A stretch of DNA of 52,374 nt. It comes from a virus. Made by a program: the position numbers and the translations under genes. Below are positions 33,202 through 41,117 of this stretch, piece after piece. How positions within the stretch are numbered: the stretch's first letter is position 1; the number at the start of each line of letters is the position of its first letter. The DNA lies in IMG/VR virus record IMGVR_UViG_3300025769_000169, positions 1 to 52,374 of that record. One strand, 5' to 3'. The notes under the pieces are model-generated. The model was not told the origin of the DNA. It saw only the letters and a program-made list of their open reading frames with translations, and searched no databases.

Positions 33202-33222
33202 GAGACTGCGTTTTGCAGTCTC
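33202..33222 (+). promoter_or_regulatory. Hairpin upstream of the winged-helix gene
   Basis: Perfect 8-bp stem GAGACTGC / GCAGTCTC around a GTTTT loop, 23 nt after the CobS stop. No T-run follows, so it is more likely an operator, processing site or leaky terminator than a classic terminator. Confidence 0.6.
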
Positions 33223-33253
33223 GCCATTAACATTACTAAGGAGTGAATATACT

Positions 33254-33514
33254 ATGGCACGACAAAAAACGTCTGTAAAGACAAAAATCATGAATGCACT
33301 TTCAACTGGTGAGTCCTTCACCCGCAAGCAACTTGCACGGAAAGCACGGACTGATACAGTCAATGTGTCTCGCCGTATTAGCGAACTGCGCCTAGAAGAA
33401 GGTGTCATGATTTACTCTAACCCAACGGGTAAGGGTAATAGTGTATCGTATCGTATCGGTACACCTACTAAGGCAGTTGTTGCCGCTGGACTACGTTCAG
33501 TAGCAACCGCCTAA
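33254..33514 (+). CDS. Small winged-helix DNA-binding protein
   Basis: The 86-aa protein contains KTKIMNALSTGESFTRKQLARKARTDTVNVSRRISELRLEEG, a winged-helix pattern with a recognition helix (TVNVSRRISELR), then a wing IYSNPTGKGNSVSYRI. The N-terminus is basic (ARQKTSVKTK). It is probably a small DNA-binding regulator or an accessory to the neighbouring AAA+ pair. A strong AAGGAG ribosome site precedes it and perfect hairpins lie on both sides, so expression seems to be controlled separately. Confidence 0.72.
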   Translation: MARQKTSVKTKIMNALSTGESFTRKQLARKARTDTVNVSRRISELRLEEGVMIYSNPTGKGNSVSYRIGTPTKAVVAAGLRSVATA

Positions 33515-33520
33515 TGAGTT

Positions 33521-33573
33521 AGAGAGTGGAGGGTTCATCTTACACCTTTCTCCCCTCCACTCTCTGCACTTTT
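33521..33573 (+). terminator. Long-stem hairpin / probable terminator
   Basis: Perfect 13-bp stem AGAGAGTGGAGGG (33521-33533) with CCCTCCACTCTCT (33553-33565), 19-nt loop, then GCACTTTTATTA. The stem is unusually long and the U-run is short, so it may also serve as an RNase III-type processing site. Confidence 0.75.
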
Positions 33574-33595
33574 ATTATGATAAAATGAGTATTGT

Positions 33596-33871
33596 ATGAC
33601 AATCAAATATAAATTCAAAGAGAGACAACTCATTCAAGAGTTTCAAGAATATATCGATAGCACCTATGAAGGTCACTATTCGAAAGACAAGTTTCAAGCG
33701 ACCGAGTTCATCATCGATGGTGGACACGGTACTGGTTTCTGTATCGGTAACGTACTAAAGTATGCACAACGATACGGCAAGAAGGGTACTGCTAGTGATG
33801 CCCGAAAAGACCTGATGAAGGTTCTACACTACGCACTAATACAACTGTATGTACATGATGAGGATTTGTAA
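33596..33871 (+). CDS. DUF3310-family protein
   Basis: The 91-aa protein has the DUF3310 pattern: HYSKDKFQATEFIIDGG followed by GNVLKYAQRYGKKGTASDARKDLMKVLHYALIQL. This short family is common in phages and often found near nucleotide metabolism or replication genes; no firm biochemical role is known. It is the first gene of the replisome block after the long hairpin and overlaps gp45 by one base (TAATG). Confidence 0.8.
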   Translation: MTIKYKFKERQLIQEFQEYIDSTYEGHYSKDKFQATEFIIDGGHGTGFCIGNVLKYAQRYGKKGTASDARKDLMKVLHYALIQLYVHDEDL

Positions 33872-34536
33872 TGAAAATTAGTAAACAAACATTTGATGTT
33901 TTAAAGAACTTCAGTGAGATTAATGAGAACCTGCTCATCAAACCAGGTAACAAATTGCAGACTATTTCAGTAATGAAAAATGTCTTAGCAGAAGCAACTG
34001 TAGAAGAAACTTTTGACAAAGAGTTTGCTATCTACGATTTGAATTCTCTATTGAGTGTATTGTCACTTTATGAAAGTCCAGACATTACACTTAATGATGA
34101 TTATTTGACTGTATCGCAAGGTAAATCGAGTTCTAAGTTTTGGTATGCTGACCCTAGTCTCGTAGTGTCACCAACTAAAACTATTACAATGCCTAGCAGT
34201 GAAGTCAAAGTTCGTATCACACAATCTAACTATACTGATTTGCTTAAAGCATCGAACATTATGCAATTGCCTGATGTTGGTCTAGTATCAGATGGTGATA
34301 CGATTAACTTAATTGCAACTGACAAGAAGAACCAAACTTCAAATCAGTTCAATGTTGAAGTAGCAGAAGGTACTGGAACTAAATTCAATTTCTACTTCAA
34401 GCGTGAAAACTTGCGTATGATTCCAGGTGAATATGATTTGACTATTTCTAGTAAGAACATTTCACACTGGGTGAATACTAACAAGAACCTGCAATATTGG
34501 GTTGCTCTGGAGACTGATAGTACATACGAAGTTTAA
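33871..34536 (+). CDS. gp45: Sliding clamp gp45
   Basis: The 221-aa protein is the trimeric clamp that tethers gp43 polymerase and also serves as mobile activator of late transcription with gp55. KISKQTFDVLKNFSEINENLLIKPGN and the EFAIYDLNSLLSVLSLYESPDI segment are typical. T4 gp45 is 228 aa. It is followed by gp44 and gp62 as in T4. Confidence 0.93.
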   Translation: MKISKQTFDVLKNFSEINENLLIKPGNKLQTISVMKNVLAEATVEETFDKEFAIYDLNSLLSVLSLYESPDITLNDDYLTVSQGKSSSKFWYADPSLVVSPTKTITMPSSEVKVRITQSNYTDLLKASNIMQLPDVGLVSDGDTINLIATDKKNQTSNQFNVEVAEGTGTKFNFYFKRENLRMIPGEYDLTISSKNISHWVNTNKNLQYWVALETDSTYEV

Positions 34537-34550
34537 ACAAGGATTATATA

Positions 34551-35495
34551 ATGGATATTAAAAGTGATGAATTTCTGTGGGTTGAAAAGTACCGCCCACA
34601 GACCATTCAAGATGCGATTTTACCAAAGCATCTTGAAACAACCTTTCAACAGTTTGTTGAGAGTGGGGATATTCCTAACCTATTGTTGTGCGGCACTGCA
34701 GGTGTCGGTAAGACCACAGTCGCAAAAGCACTTTGCGAACAGATGGGTTATGATTGGATTATTCTCAATGGTTCAAGTGAAGGTGATATTGACACCTTAC
34801 GAACTAAAATTGTAAACTTTGCTAGTACTGTGTCCTTCAGTGGCAAAGGTAAAGTGGTCATCTATGATGAAGCAGATTATTTGACCGCGGTGACGCAACC
34901 TGCTTTGCGTAACTTTATTGAAGAGTTCAGTAAGAACTGTCGGTTCATCTTCACTTGTAACTATAAAAACAAAATCATTCCTGCACTTCATTCTAGGTGT
35001 AGTGTGATTGAGTTTACTATTCCTAAAGATGAGAGACCTAATCTTGCAGGCAGTTTCTTCAATCGCGTAAATCAAATCTTAGATACTGAGAATGTTCAGT
35101 ATGAAAAAGGTACTGTAGCGAAGATTGTAGAAAAGCACTTTCCTGACTTCAGACGCACACTCAATGAACTGCAGAAAATTTCTGTTGGTGGTCGTATCGA
35201 TAGTAGTAGTGTAGATGTAGTCGATGTCGATATCAAAAATGTTATCGCACACTGCAAGCAAAAAGACTTTCAGAAGATGCGTAAATGGGTCGCTGACACT
35301 ATTCACACAAGCGATGCACAAGATGTATATCGTAAAGTCTACGACACTATGAGTGAGCATCTACAACCGCAGAGCATACCTCTTGTAGTTCTAAAGATTG
35401 CTGACTATCAGTATAAGAATGTGCATGTGGCAGACCAAGAAGTAAACATGGTTGCATTCTTTACTGAAGTTATGGTTGACTGTGAGTTTCAGTAA
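34551..35495 (+). CDS. gp44: Clamp loader large subunit gp44
   Basis: This 314-aa AAA+ ATPase has FLWVEKYRPQTIQDAILP at the start, Walker A GTAGVGKT (48-55, Lys54) and Walker B VVIYDEAD (Asp106/Glu107). The SRC motif is LHSRCSVIEF (Ser148-Arg149-Cys150). With gp62 it loads the gp45 clamp onto primer-template DNA. T4 gp44 is 319 aa. The stop overlaps the ATG of an oxygenase gene that separates it from gp62. Confidence 0.95.
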   Translation: MDIKSDEFLWVEKYRPQTIQDAILPKHLETTFQQFVESGDIPNLLLCGTAGVGKTTVAKALCEQMGYDWIILNGSSEGDIDTLRTKIVNFASTVSFSGKGKVVIYDEADYLTAVTQPALRNFIEEFSKNCRFIFTCNYKNKIIPALHSRCSVIEFTIPKDERPNLAGSFFNRVNQILDTENVQYEKGTVAKIVEKHFPDFRRTLNELQKISVGGRIDSSSVDVVDVDIKNVIAHCKQKDFQKMRKWVADTIHTSDAQDVYRKVYDTMSEHLQPQSIPLVVLKIADYQYKNVHVADQEVNMVAFFTEVMVDCEFQ

Positions 35496-36187
35496 TGCCG
35501 ATACCTTATTTACATCATGAATTATTTGAACTAAATGATGGTCTTCTATGCAAGAAGCATGTGATAGAAGGTATCGGTCCTGTCGTAGTGATTGACCAGA
35601 CTTACAAATACCCTAGTGATATTGCACTAATGCTAGACCAAGCATGGGTTCCTTCTTTTCACTATGGTAGAAGTAGTTCTAATTATAAAGACTACTATGA
35701 TTGCAGATATAATATTCAAATTACGAAAACAGGTCATGTCAAAGAAAATGAAGTTCAACTTTTAATTAGAGATATGGCGAAGAACTATCTTGGTTATGAG
35801 TGTATTGATGAAGAACTTGATTATACTTTCAATTGCTTTACATGGGTAAACCCACCTTCAAGCAATGATGTTCAGTCTATGCCACATCAAGATAGTGAAG
35901 GTAAATCACATATTGCATCTGTAACTTATTTCAATGATAATGAAAACCACGGCACAGCATTTTATTCTCATTGTGATGCCGAGCAAGAAGAAGTTATAGA
36001 CATTCGGTGTGATATATCGAAGAATGCAGAACTAGTTGAAGTGATTACAGGTAAAAAGAACAGAACTATCATTTATCCTAGTTGGTACTGGCATGGTGCA
36101 TATATAGAAGACCACAGTGAGTGGGTCGATAATTGGAGATACAGTCAAGTATACTTCAATAGAGTGAAACCGGATTTTAAATTATGA
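35495..36187 (+). CDS. DUF6445-like 2OG-Fe(II) oxygenase inserted in clamp-loader operon
   Basis: The 230-aa protein has HQD (His131, Asp133) in SMPHQDSEGKSH and a distal His200 in PSWYWHGAYI. The middle SHIASVTYFNDNENHGTAFYSH fits the jelly-roll core of DUF6445-type oxygenases, which are frequent in marine phages. It sits between gp44 and gp62 with 1-nt and 4-nt overlaps, so it is cotranscribed with the replisome. Substrate unknown. Confidence 0.72.
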   Translation: MPIPYLHHELFELNDGLLCKKHVIEGIGPVVVIDQTYKYPSDIALMLDQAWVPSFHYGRSSSNYKDYYDCRYNIQITKTGHVKENEVQLLIRDMAKNYLGYECIDEELDYTFNCFTWVNPPSSNDVQSMPHQDSEGKSHIASVTYFNDNENHGTAFYSHCDAEQEEVIDIRCDISKNAELVEVITGKKNRTIIYPSWYWHGAYIEDHSEWVDNWRYSQVYFNRVKPDFKL

Positions 36188-36567
36188 GTACACCATTTGA
36201 TTATGTAAAAGCAATATCATATACAAAAGAAGATATGATTGTAGATGATATTACAGAAAAAGATTACAATCCCTTTATTGTCAATCGCGCTTTAAGCATG
36301 GGTATTGATACTGTGCTTCAAGCAAACGAGATGAACCAGCGTCATCACCTGTCTAAAAAGTTACAATTTGACTTTTTACTAAATAGTATAAGTAAGCGAA
36401 AGCGATTTGATAAATGGCAGAAGGCGAATAAGAGTGAAGAGTTAGATTATGTACGAGCATACTACAATTACTCCTACCCTAAAGCAATTGCCGCTTTGTC
36501 AGTCCTTTCCAATCAACAAATTGATACTATTAAAAAGAAGATAGACAATAAAGGTGGAGTAAAATGA
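36184..36567 (+). CDS. gp62: Clamp loader small subunit gp62
   Basis: The 127-aa protein contains YNPFIVNRALSMGIDTVLQANEMN, a conserved gp62 stretch, and a C-terminal YNYSYPKAIAALSVLSNQQID. T4 gp62 is 187 aa; short forms are usual in marine relatives. It bridges the gp44 tetramer in the loader. It overlaps both neighbours by 4 nt (ATGA). Confidence 0.85.
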   Translation: MSTPFDYVKAISYTKEDMIVDDITEKDYNPFIVNRALSMGIDTVLQANEMNQRHHLSKKLQFDFLLNSISKRKRFDKWQKANKSEELDYVRAYYNYSYPKAIAALSVLSNQQIDTIKKKIDNKGGVK

Positions 36568-36971
36568 ATGATTGGACAGTTGAAAATATGGTTGAGGTTA
36601 CGCTGTCTCAACCTGATGATTTTCTAAAAATTAGAGAGACACTTTCTCGCATGGGAATTGCGTCAAAGAAAGACAAGAAATTATATCAGTCTTGTCATAT
36701 CTTGCATAAGCAAGGTAGATACTTTATCGTACACTTTAAAGAGTTGTTCGGTTTAGATGGCAAGCAAACAAATTTTTCACAAGAAGACCAAGAGCGTAGA
36801 AATACCATTGTAAAACTTTTGAAAGATTGGGGATTAATTTCTGTAGTCGCTGAAGATAAGATTGCTGACCAAGCACCCTTATCTCAAATTAAAGTAATTG
36901 CATTCAAAGAAAAAAATGAATGGATACTTGAAACTAAATACAACATAGGAAAGAAAAAAATAGATGCTTAG
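36564..36971 (+). CDS. regA: Translational repressor RegA
   Basis: The 135-aa protein matches T4 RegA (122 aa). The N-terminal VEVTLSQPDDFLKIRETLSRMGIASKK, then LYQSCHILHKQGRYFIVHFKELFGLDGK, and DQERRNTIVKLLKDWGLI are conserved. RegA binds the start region of early mRNAs, including clamp-loader genes and itself, and blocks ribosomes. It occupies its T4 position between gp62 and the polymerase, but about 1.3 kb of other genes lie between regA and gp43 here. Confidence 0.92.
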   Translation: MNDWTVENMVEVTLSQPDDFLKIRETLSRMGIASKKDKKLYQSCHILHKQGRYFIVHFKELFGLDGKQTNFSQEDQERRNTIVKLLKDWGLISVVAEDKIADQAPLSQIKVIAFKEKNEWILETKYNIGKKKIDA

Positions 36972-37068
36972 TTGGTTTAGAAAAGTTTTCTGGTATAGAC
37001 CTTCTATTGTCGGTGATATGTCTCAACATAGACTACACTCTGGCAAATATGAAGATTTGTGCATGTAA
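36964..37068 (+). CDS. Possible 34-aa basic/aromatic peptide
   Basis: An ATG inside the last regA codons opens a 34-residue frame (LSWFRKVFWYRPSIVGDM ...) ending TAA, overlapping regA by 8 nt like many small genes here. It is amphipathic with several Trp, Phe and Arg. No family known and no clear ribosome site beyond GGAAAG about 15 nt upstream, so it may not be translated. Confidence 0.3.
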   Translation: MLSWFRKVFWYRPSIVGDMSQHRLHSGKYEDLCM

Positions 37069-37073
37069 AGCAC

Positions 37074-37105
37074 TTGATATTATGAAATTGATGACTATAT
37101 ATAAT
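37074..37105 (+). promoter_or_regulatory. Sigma70-like promoter upstream of Hsp20 gene
   Basis: TTGATA (37074-37079) with TATATA (37096-37101, 16-bp spacer) or TATAAT (37100-37105, 20-bp spacer). Just downstream, GAAGA ... TCTTC (about 37108-37131) can form a small leader hairpin. Confidence 0.5.
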
Positions 37106-37168
37106 GTGAAGACGCCTCAGTTGGGTCTTCTATAAAAAATAAAGTCTTGCTTAATAGGAGATAAAAAC

Positions 37169-37624
37169 ATGACTAATTTAACGACACTAAGGTCGGCGCT
37201 ACAGTCGTTTGACCAAAATCTTTTAACCCCATATGCTGTTGGATTCGACCACACCTTTAATAGGTTGTGGGACTATGCGACACATCAGGCAGAATCCTCA
37301 GGATTCCCGCCTTACAATATTGTCAAAGATGCTGAAGATGGTTACAAATATACCATTGAGATGGCACTTGCTGGTTACAGTAAAGATGATATTGAAATTG
37401 ATTTTGCAGAAGGTTGTCTAACAATCAAATCTAAAAAACAAGAAGATGCTAAAGATACGCTGTCGATTTGGAAAGGTATTTCTAATCGCTCGTTTACTAG
37501 AAAGTTTACTCTTGCAGATGAGGTTGTTGTCAACAGCGCAGAACTAAAAGATGGTATGTTGAGAGTTGAACTTGAACGTATCATTCCTGAAGAGAAACTA
37601 CCTAAGAAGATTGAAATTAAATAA
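37169..37624 (+). CDS. Small heat shock protein Hsp20
   Basis: The 151-aa protein has an alpha-crystallin domain (about 45-151): PPYNIVKDAEDGYKYTIEMALAGYSKDDIEI, then GCLTIKSKK, the RSFTRKFTLADEVVV strand and the C-terminal KKIEIK (I-x-I motif). Hsp20 genes are near-universal in marine T4-like phages and are thought to protect proteins during infection or help particle assembly. It has its own promoter, ribosome site AGGAG, and a hairpin terminator. Confidence 0.93.
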   Translation: MTNLTTLRSALQSFDQNLLTPYAVGFDHTFNRLWDYATHQAESSGFPPYNIVKDAEDGYKYTIEMALAGYSKDDIEIDFAEGCLTIKSKKQEDAKDTLSIWKGISNRSFTRKFTLADEVVVNSAELKDGMLRVELERIIPEEKLPKKIEIK

Positions 37625-37643
37625 TCCTTCGGAGGGCATCACC

Positions 37644-37672
37644 TGAGCATGTGTAAAAACTGCTCATTTTAT
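37644..37672 (+). terminator. Probable terminator after Hsp20
   Basis: 6-bp stem TGAGCA / TGCTCA with an 11-nt loop, followed directly by TTTTATT. The next gene's AGGAG starts right after, so it may be only partial. Confidence 0.55.
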
Positions 37673-37684
37673 TAGGAGTATATG

Positions 37685-37909
37685 ATGAATAAACCTGTAA
37701 CTGAGAAACTTGAAAAAATGAATGTAGCAAAGAATAAAATTGAAGACGCCATTGAAGAATATGAAGTTCAACTTCAAAAGCGTAAAGAACAAATCACCAA
37801 TATGAAACAAGCACAAGTTCAACTTGAAGCAGAAGCAAATTCTCTTGTTGGTTCTATTAGTGCTTTGCGTAAAGTGATGATTGATGAAGAGGAAAAAAAT
37901 GATGAGTGA
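37685..37909 (+). CDS. Small coiled-coil protein
   Basis: The 74-aa protein is one continuous helix with heptad pattern (EKLEKMNVAKNKIEDAIEEYEVQLQKRKEQ ...). Two ATGs occur in tandem; the second (37685) has better spacing to AGGAG at 37673-37677. It overlaps the Sm-like candidate by 11 nt. No function known; a dimeric or trimeric coiled coil acting as a scaffold is likely. Similar short coiled coils occur in this spot in other marine T4-likes, to my recollection. Confidence 0.65.
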   Translation: MNKPVTEKLEKMNVAKNKIEDAIEEYEVQLQKRKEQITNMKQAQVQLEAEANSLVGSISALRKVMIDEEEKNDE

Positions 37910-38216
37910 TGTAACTCTAATTAAAATGATTAATGGTGAACAAATTATCGCTAAAGTAAAGAGTGAAGATGAGGATACAATCACAGTAGAAAAACCTGCT
38001 ATTGTTATGCTTGCTCCTGGACAAGGAAATCAAGTTCAAGTTCAGATGGGTCCTTGGGACTCTTTCACAGATAAACCAATTGCAGTTTCTAAACCTAGCG
38101 TAATGTATATTGCAGAACCAACAACAGAACTTCTCAATAGTTATAATCAAAACTTTGGTAGTGGACTTGTTATTCCTAATAAGAAACTTGATACCAGTGC
38201 ATTTCTAAAGGGGTAA
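37899..38216 (+). CDS. Sm-like candidate protein, paralog of 16966-17412
   Basis: The 105-aa protein starts MSDVTLIKMINGEQIIAKVKSE and contains GPWDSFTDKPIAVSKPSVMYIAEP. It parallels the longer paralog next to uvsW: N-terminal strand with G(E/D)xxI, then GPW(D/E)SF, then a final strand pair. A five-stranded Sm/Hfq-like barrel is plausible from the beta pattern and from reported marine phage Sm-like structures. ATGs at 37899 and 37902 both work; AGAGGA lies upstream. The stop codon lies inside an inverted repeat. Confidence 0.6.
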   Translation: MMSDVTLIKMINGEQIIAKVKSEDEDTITVEKPAIVMLAPGQGNQVQVQMGPWDSFTDKPIAVSKPSVMYIAEPTTELLNSYNQNFGSGLVIPNKKLDTSAFLKG

Positions 38217-38229
38217 AAGACACTTTTAC
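38213..38229 (+). promoter_or_regulatory. Inverted repeat at the stop of the Sm-like gene
   Basis: GTAAAAG-ACA-CTTTTAC, a perfect 7-bp repeat that includes the TAA stop and ends 13 nt upstream of the -35 of the polymerase promoter. It could be an operator or a weak transcription end. Confidence 0.4.
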
Positions 38230-38242
38230 GCGCATAAAACTG

Positions 38243-38271
38243 TTGACAAATCACACATTATGGCGCATAAT
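38243..38271 (+). promoter_or_regulatory. Sigma70-type promoter for DNA polymerase
   Basis: TTGACA (38243-38248), 17-bp spacer, CATAAT (38266-38271), 30 nt before the TTG start of gp43. Confidence 0.85.
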
Positions 38272-38300
38272 AGTGTGATGATAAATGATGAGGCAATATA

Positions 38301-40832
38301 TTGAAGTTCTATACAAACGTCCAGCAATGGGGTAACAACATTCTAGTTCGTGGTGTAGGTCATGATGGTCAACGTGTTATGCAAAGACATAAAGACTTTT
38401 CACCCACACTATTCTTAAAAGCAAACAAACCCACAAAGTACAAGACTATTGAGGGTGAGTATGTCGATGAATTCAAACCTGGCGGTGTCAAAGAAGCAAG
38501 AGAGTTTCTTGACCAGTACAGAGATGTTGAGAACTTCAAAATCTATGGTCAGACGCAATATCTCTATCAGTGGATATCTGACAACTTTGTAGATAAAGAT
38601 GAGATTGACTTTGACACTAATCAAATCTCTATTCTGTCACTCGACATTGAGACTTCTACAGAGTATGGTTTCCCAAACATTCAAACTGCTAATGAACAAA
38701 TCTTGCTCATCACTGTGCGAGATAGTCTGACTAAGAAGTTGACTACATGGGGTCTCAAAGAATATCACGGTAGCAATAGAGATGTAGACTATCGAACTTT
38801 CACTGATGAGCGAACTATGTTGAGTGACTTCATCGCGTTTCTAAATGATTATAAACCTGATGTTATCACTGGTTGGAACACTCGCTTCTTTGATATTCCA
38901 TACATTGTCAATCGCATCGAAAGACTTCTCGGTGAAGAGAAAGTTCGTCTTATCTCTCCCTGGAAGATTGTCAAAGGTGGTAAGATTACTATTCAAGGTA
39001 GAGAGCAACAATACTATGATATTTTTGGTATTGCTGGCATTGACTATCTAGAACTGTTTCGCAAGTATCGTGGTATTGGTTATGAGAGTTTTGCACTTGC
39101 ACATATTGCAAATGTTGAACTTGGTTCTGAGAAACTTGACCACTCTGAGTATCAAAACTTCAAAGACTTCTATGAACAAGACTGGGATAAGTTTGTTGAC
39201 TACAACATTCGTGACGTTGAACTTGTTGCACAATTAGAAGACAAACTTGGTTTGATTGACTTGCAGTTGACGATGGCGTATGACTTTCGCGTAAACTATG
39301 AAGATGTATTCTCGCAGGTTCGTTGTTGGGATATGCTCATCTATAATACTTTGCGTAAGAAAGGTATTGTCATTCCGCCAAAGAAAATGAATTACAAGAA
39401 TGAAGCATATGCTGGTGCATATGTGAAAGACCCTACTATCGGTCAGCATGATTGGGTTGTTTCTTTTGATTTGAACTCTCTGTATCCTCACTTGATTATG
39501 CAGTATAACATTTCACCTGATACTATTGTTGATGAGAGAGTACAATGTAGTGTAGATGAACTTCTAGCAAAGAAACTCGACACTTCTCACTTGAAAGAAA
39601 ACAATCTTTGTATGTCGGCAAATGGTCAATGTTTCAGAACAGACTTTCAAGGGTTTCTACCTGCTATGATGGAAGAACTCTATGAGAGTAGAAAGTTCTA
39701 TAAGAAGAAGATGCTTGAAGCAGAGCAAGAATATGAGATTACAAAGAAATCTGACTTGCAGAGAGATATTGCAAGATATGGCAACATTCAACTTGCAAAG
39801 AAGATTGCACTAAACTCTGCTTATGGTGCGTTAGGTAATCAGTACTTTAGATACTTTGACATTCGACAAGCAGAGGGCATCACACTCTCTGGTCAGTTGT
39901 CTATTCGATGGATTGAAGAAGCACTGAATAAATACTTTAACAAATTACTAAAGACTGATGGAGAAAATTATGTCATTGCAAGCGATACGGATTCGGTTTA
40001 CCTTAATCTTAGCGGACTTGTTAGTCAAGTGTTTGGCGAGAGAGTCCACTTATCGAAAGACGAGGGTGGTGTATCGAAAGAGCGAATTGTTAAGTTTCTT
40101 GACCGAGTTGCTAACGAGAAACTTGAACCTTTTATTGATAAGAGTTATAAAGACCTTGCTGACTATATGAATGCATATGAGCAGAAGATGTTCATGAAGC
40201 GTGAAGTAATCGCTGACAGAGGCATCTGGACTGCAAAGAAACGATACGTTTTGAATGTACACAATTCTGAAGGTGTGCAGTATGATGAACCAAAACTCAA
40301 GATTATGGGGTTAGAGGTTGTCAAGTCTTCAACGCCTGCACCTGTGCGTGTGATGTTGAAAGATGCTATCAAAGTTATTGTGAATGGTTCGAATGATGAC
40401 CTTCTAGAATTCATTGAGAATGCAAGAACAGAATTCAACTCACTACCGCCAGAAGAGATTGCTTTTCCTCGCTCGGTGAATGGTGTTGAAAAGTACAAGT
40501 CTGATATCAAAATCTATACGAAAGGTACGCCCATGCATGTTCGTGGTGCGCTGATGTATAATGAACTTGTACGCAATAAGAAGATAACTAATCGTTATGC
40601 TCAAATTAAAGATGGTGAAAAAATCAAGTTCATTCACTGTAAGATGCCAAACCCTATTGGCGAAAACATTATTTCTTTTCTAGCAACTCTTCCCGAAGAG
40701 TTTGACATGCATAAGTATATTGACTATGAGATGCAATTTACGAAAGCATTTTTAGAACCTCTACGATTTATTGCAGAGAGTATCAATTGGCAGTTAGAAA
40801 AGATTGCAACATTAGAAGATTTTTTTGGATAG
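38301..40832 (+). CDS. gp43: Family B DNA polymerase gp43 (TTG start)
   Basis: The 843-aa replicative polymerase has exonuclease motif I DIE (Asp115, Glu117) and later GWNTRFFDIPYI. Polymerase motif A is DLNSLYP (390-396), motif B KIALNSAYGALGN, and motif C SDTDSVY with Asp562/Asp564. T4 gp43 is 898 aa; both active sites are complete. The first in-frame start that keeps the conserved N-terminus (KFYTNVQQWGNNI) is TTG at 38301, with GAGG about 9 nt upstream and no ATG nearby, which may limit polymerase yield. It carries its own sigma70 promoter. Confidence 0.95.
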   Translation: MKFYTNVQQWGNNILVRGVGHDGQRVMQRHKDFSPTLFLKANKPTKYKTIEGEYVDEFKPGGVKEAREFLDQYRDVENFKIYGQTQYLYQWISDNFVDKDEIDFDTNQISILSLDIETSTEYGFPNIQTANEQILLITVRDSLTKKLTTWGLKEYHGSNRDVDYRTFTDERTMLSDFIAFLNDYKPDVITGWNTRFFDIPYIVNRIERLLGEEKVRLISPWKIVKGGKITIQGREQQYYDIFGIAGIDYLELFRKYRGIGYESFALAHIANVELGSEKLDHSEYQNFKDFYEQDWDKFVDYNIRDVELVAQLEDKLGLIDLQLTMAYDFRVNYEDVFSQVRCWDMLIYNTLRKKGIVIPPKKMNYKNEAYAGAYVKDPTIGQHDWVVSFDLNSLYPHLIMQYNISPDTIVDERVQCSVDELLAKKLDTSHLKENNLCMSANGQCFRTDFQGFLPAMMEELYESRKFYKKKMLEAEQEYEITKKSDLQRDIARYGNIQLAKKIALNSAYGALGNQYFRYFDIRQAEGITLSGQLSIRWIEEALNKYFNKLLKTDGENYVIASDTDSVYLNLSGLVSQVFGERVHLSKDEGGVSKERIVKFLDRVANEKLEPFIDKSYKDLADYMNAYEQKMFMKREVIADRGIWTAKKRYVLNVHNSEGVQYDEPKLKIMGLEVVKSSTPAPVRVMLKDAIKVIVNGSNDDLLEFIENARTEFNSLPPEEIAFPRSVNGVEKYKSDIKIYTKGTPMHVRGALMYNELVRNKKITNRYAQIKDGEKIKFIHCKMPNPIGENIISFLATLPEEFDMHKYIDYEMQFTKAFLEPLRFIAESINWQLEKIATLEDFFG

Positions 40833-40841
40833 GAGATAGAT

Positions 40842-41069
40842 ATGGAAGAAGAAATCAAAAATGCACTTATTACTCATGCTCAAGGTCATATTGACAAACA
40901 TGCTATGAATGTAAAAATTCTCATGCGTAACGCAGTAGGCATTGGTGAGCATGGTGATATACTAGAAGAAATTGAAAAAGAACTAAAGATAATTGCAGAA
41001 TATCATGATGAAATTGAGATGATACACAAATATATCAGTCCTGCCCATCCTTATGATAAATTACCTTGA
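40842..41069 (+). CDS. Conserved small protein between gp43 and uvsX
   Basis: The 75-aa helical protein (EEEIKNALITHAQGHIDKHAMNVKILMRN ... EIEKELKIIAEYHDEIEMI) occurs in this position in marine T4-like phages as I recall; function unknown. It is rich in His and Glu. It has an AGGAG ribosome site and its TGA stop is part of the -35 of the uvsX promoter. Confidence 0.7.
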   Translation: MEEEIKNALITHAQGHIDKHAMNVKILMRNAVGIGEHGDILEEIEKELKIIAEYHDEIEMIHKYISPAHPYDKLP

Positions 41070-41094
41070 CATTCAATGTAAACTGTAGTATAGT
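41066..41094 (+). promoter_or_regulatory. Sigma70-type promoter for uvsX
   Basis: TTGACA (41066-41071) contains the upstream TGA stop; 17-bp spacer; TATAGT (41089-41094). The uvsX ATG at 41118 has AGGAG upstream. Confidence 0.85.
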
Positions 41095-41117
41095 GAATAT
41101 TAATTATAGGAGATATT

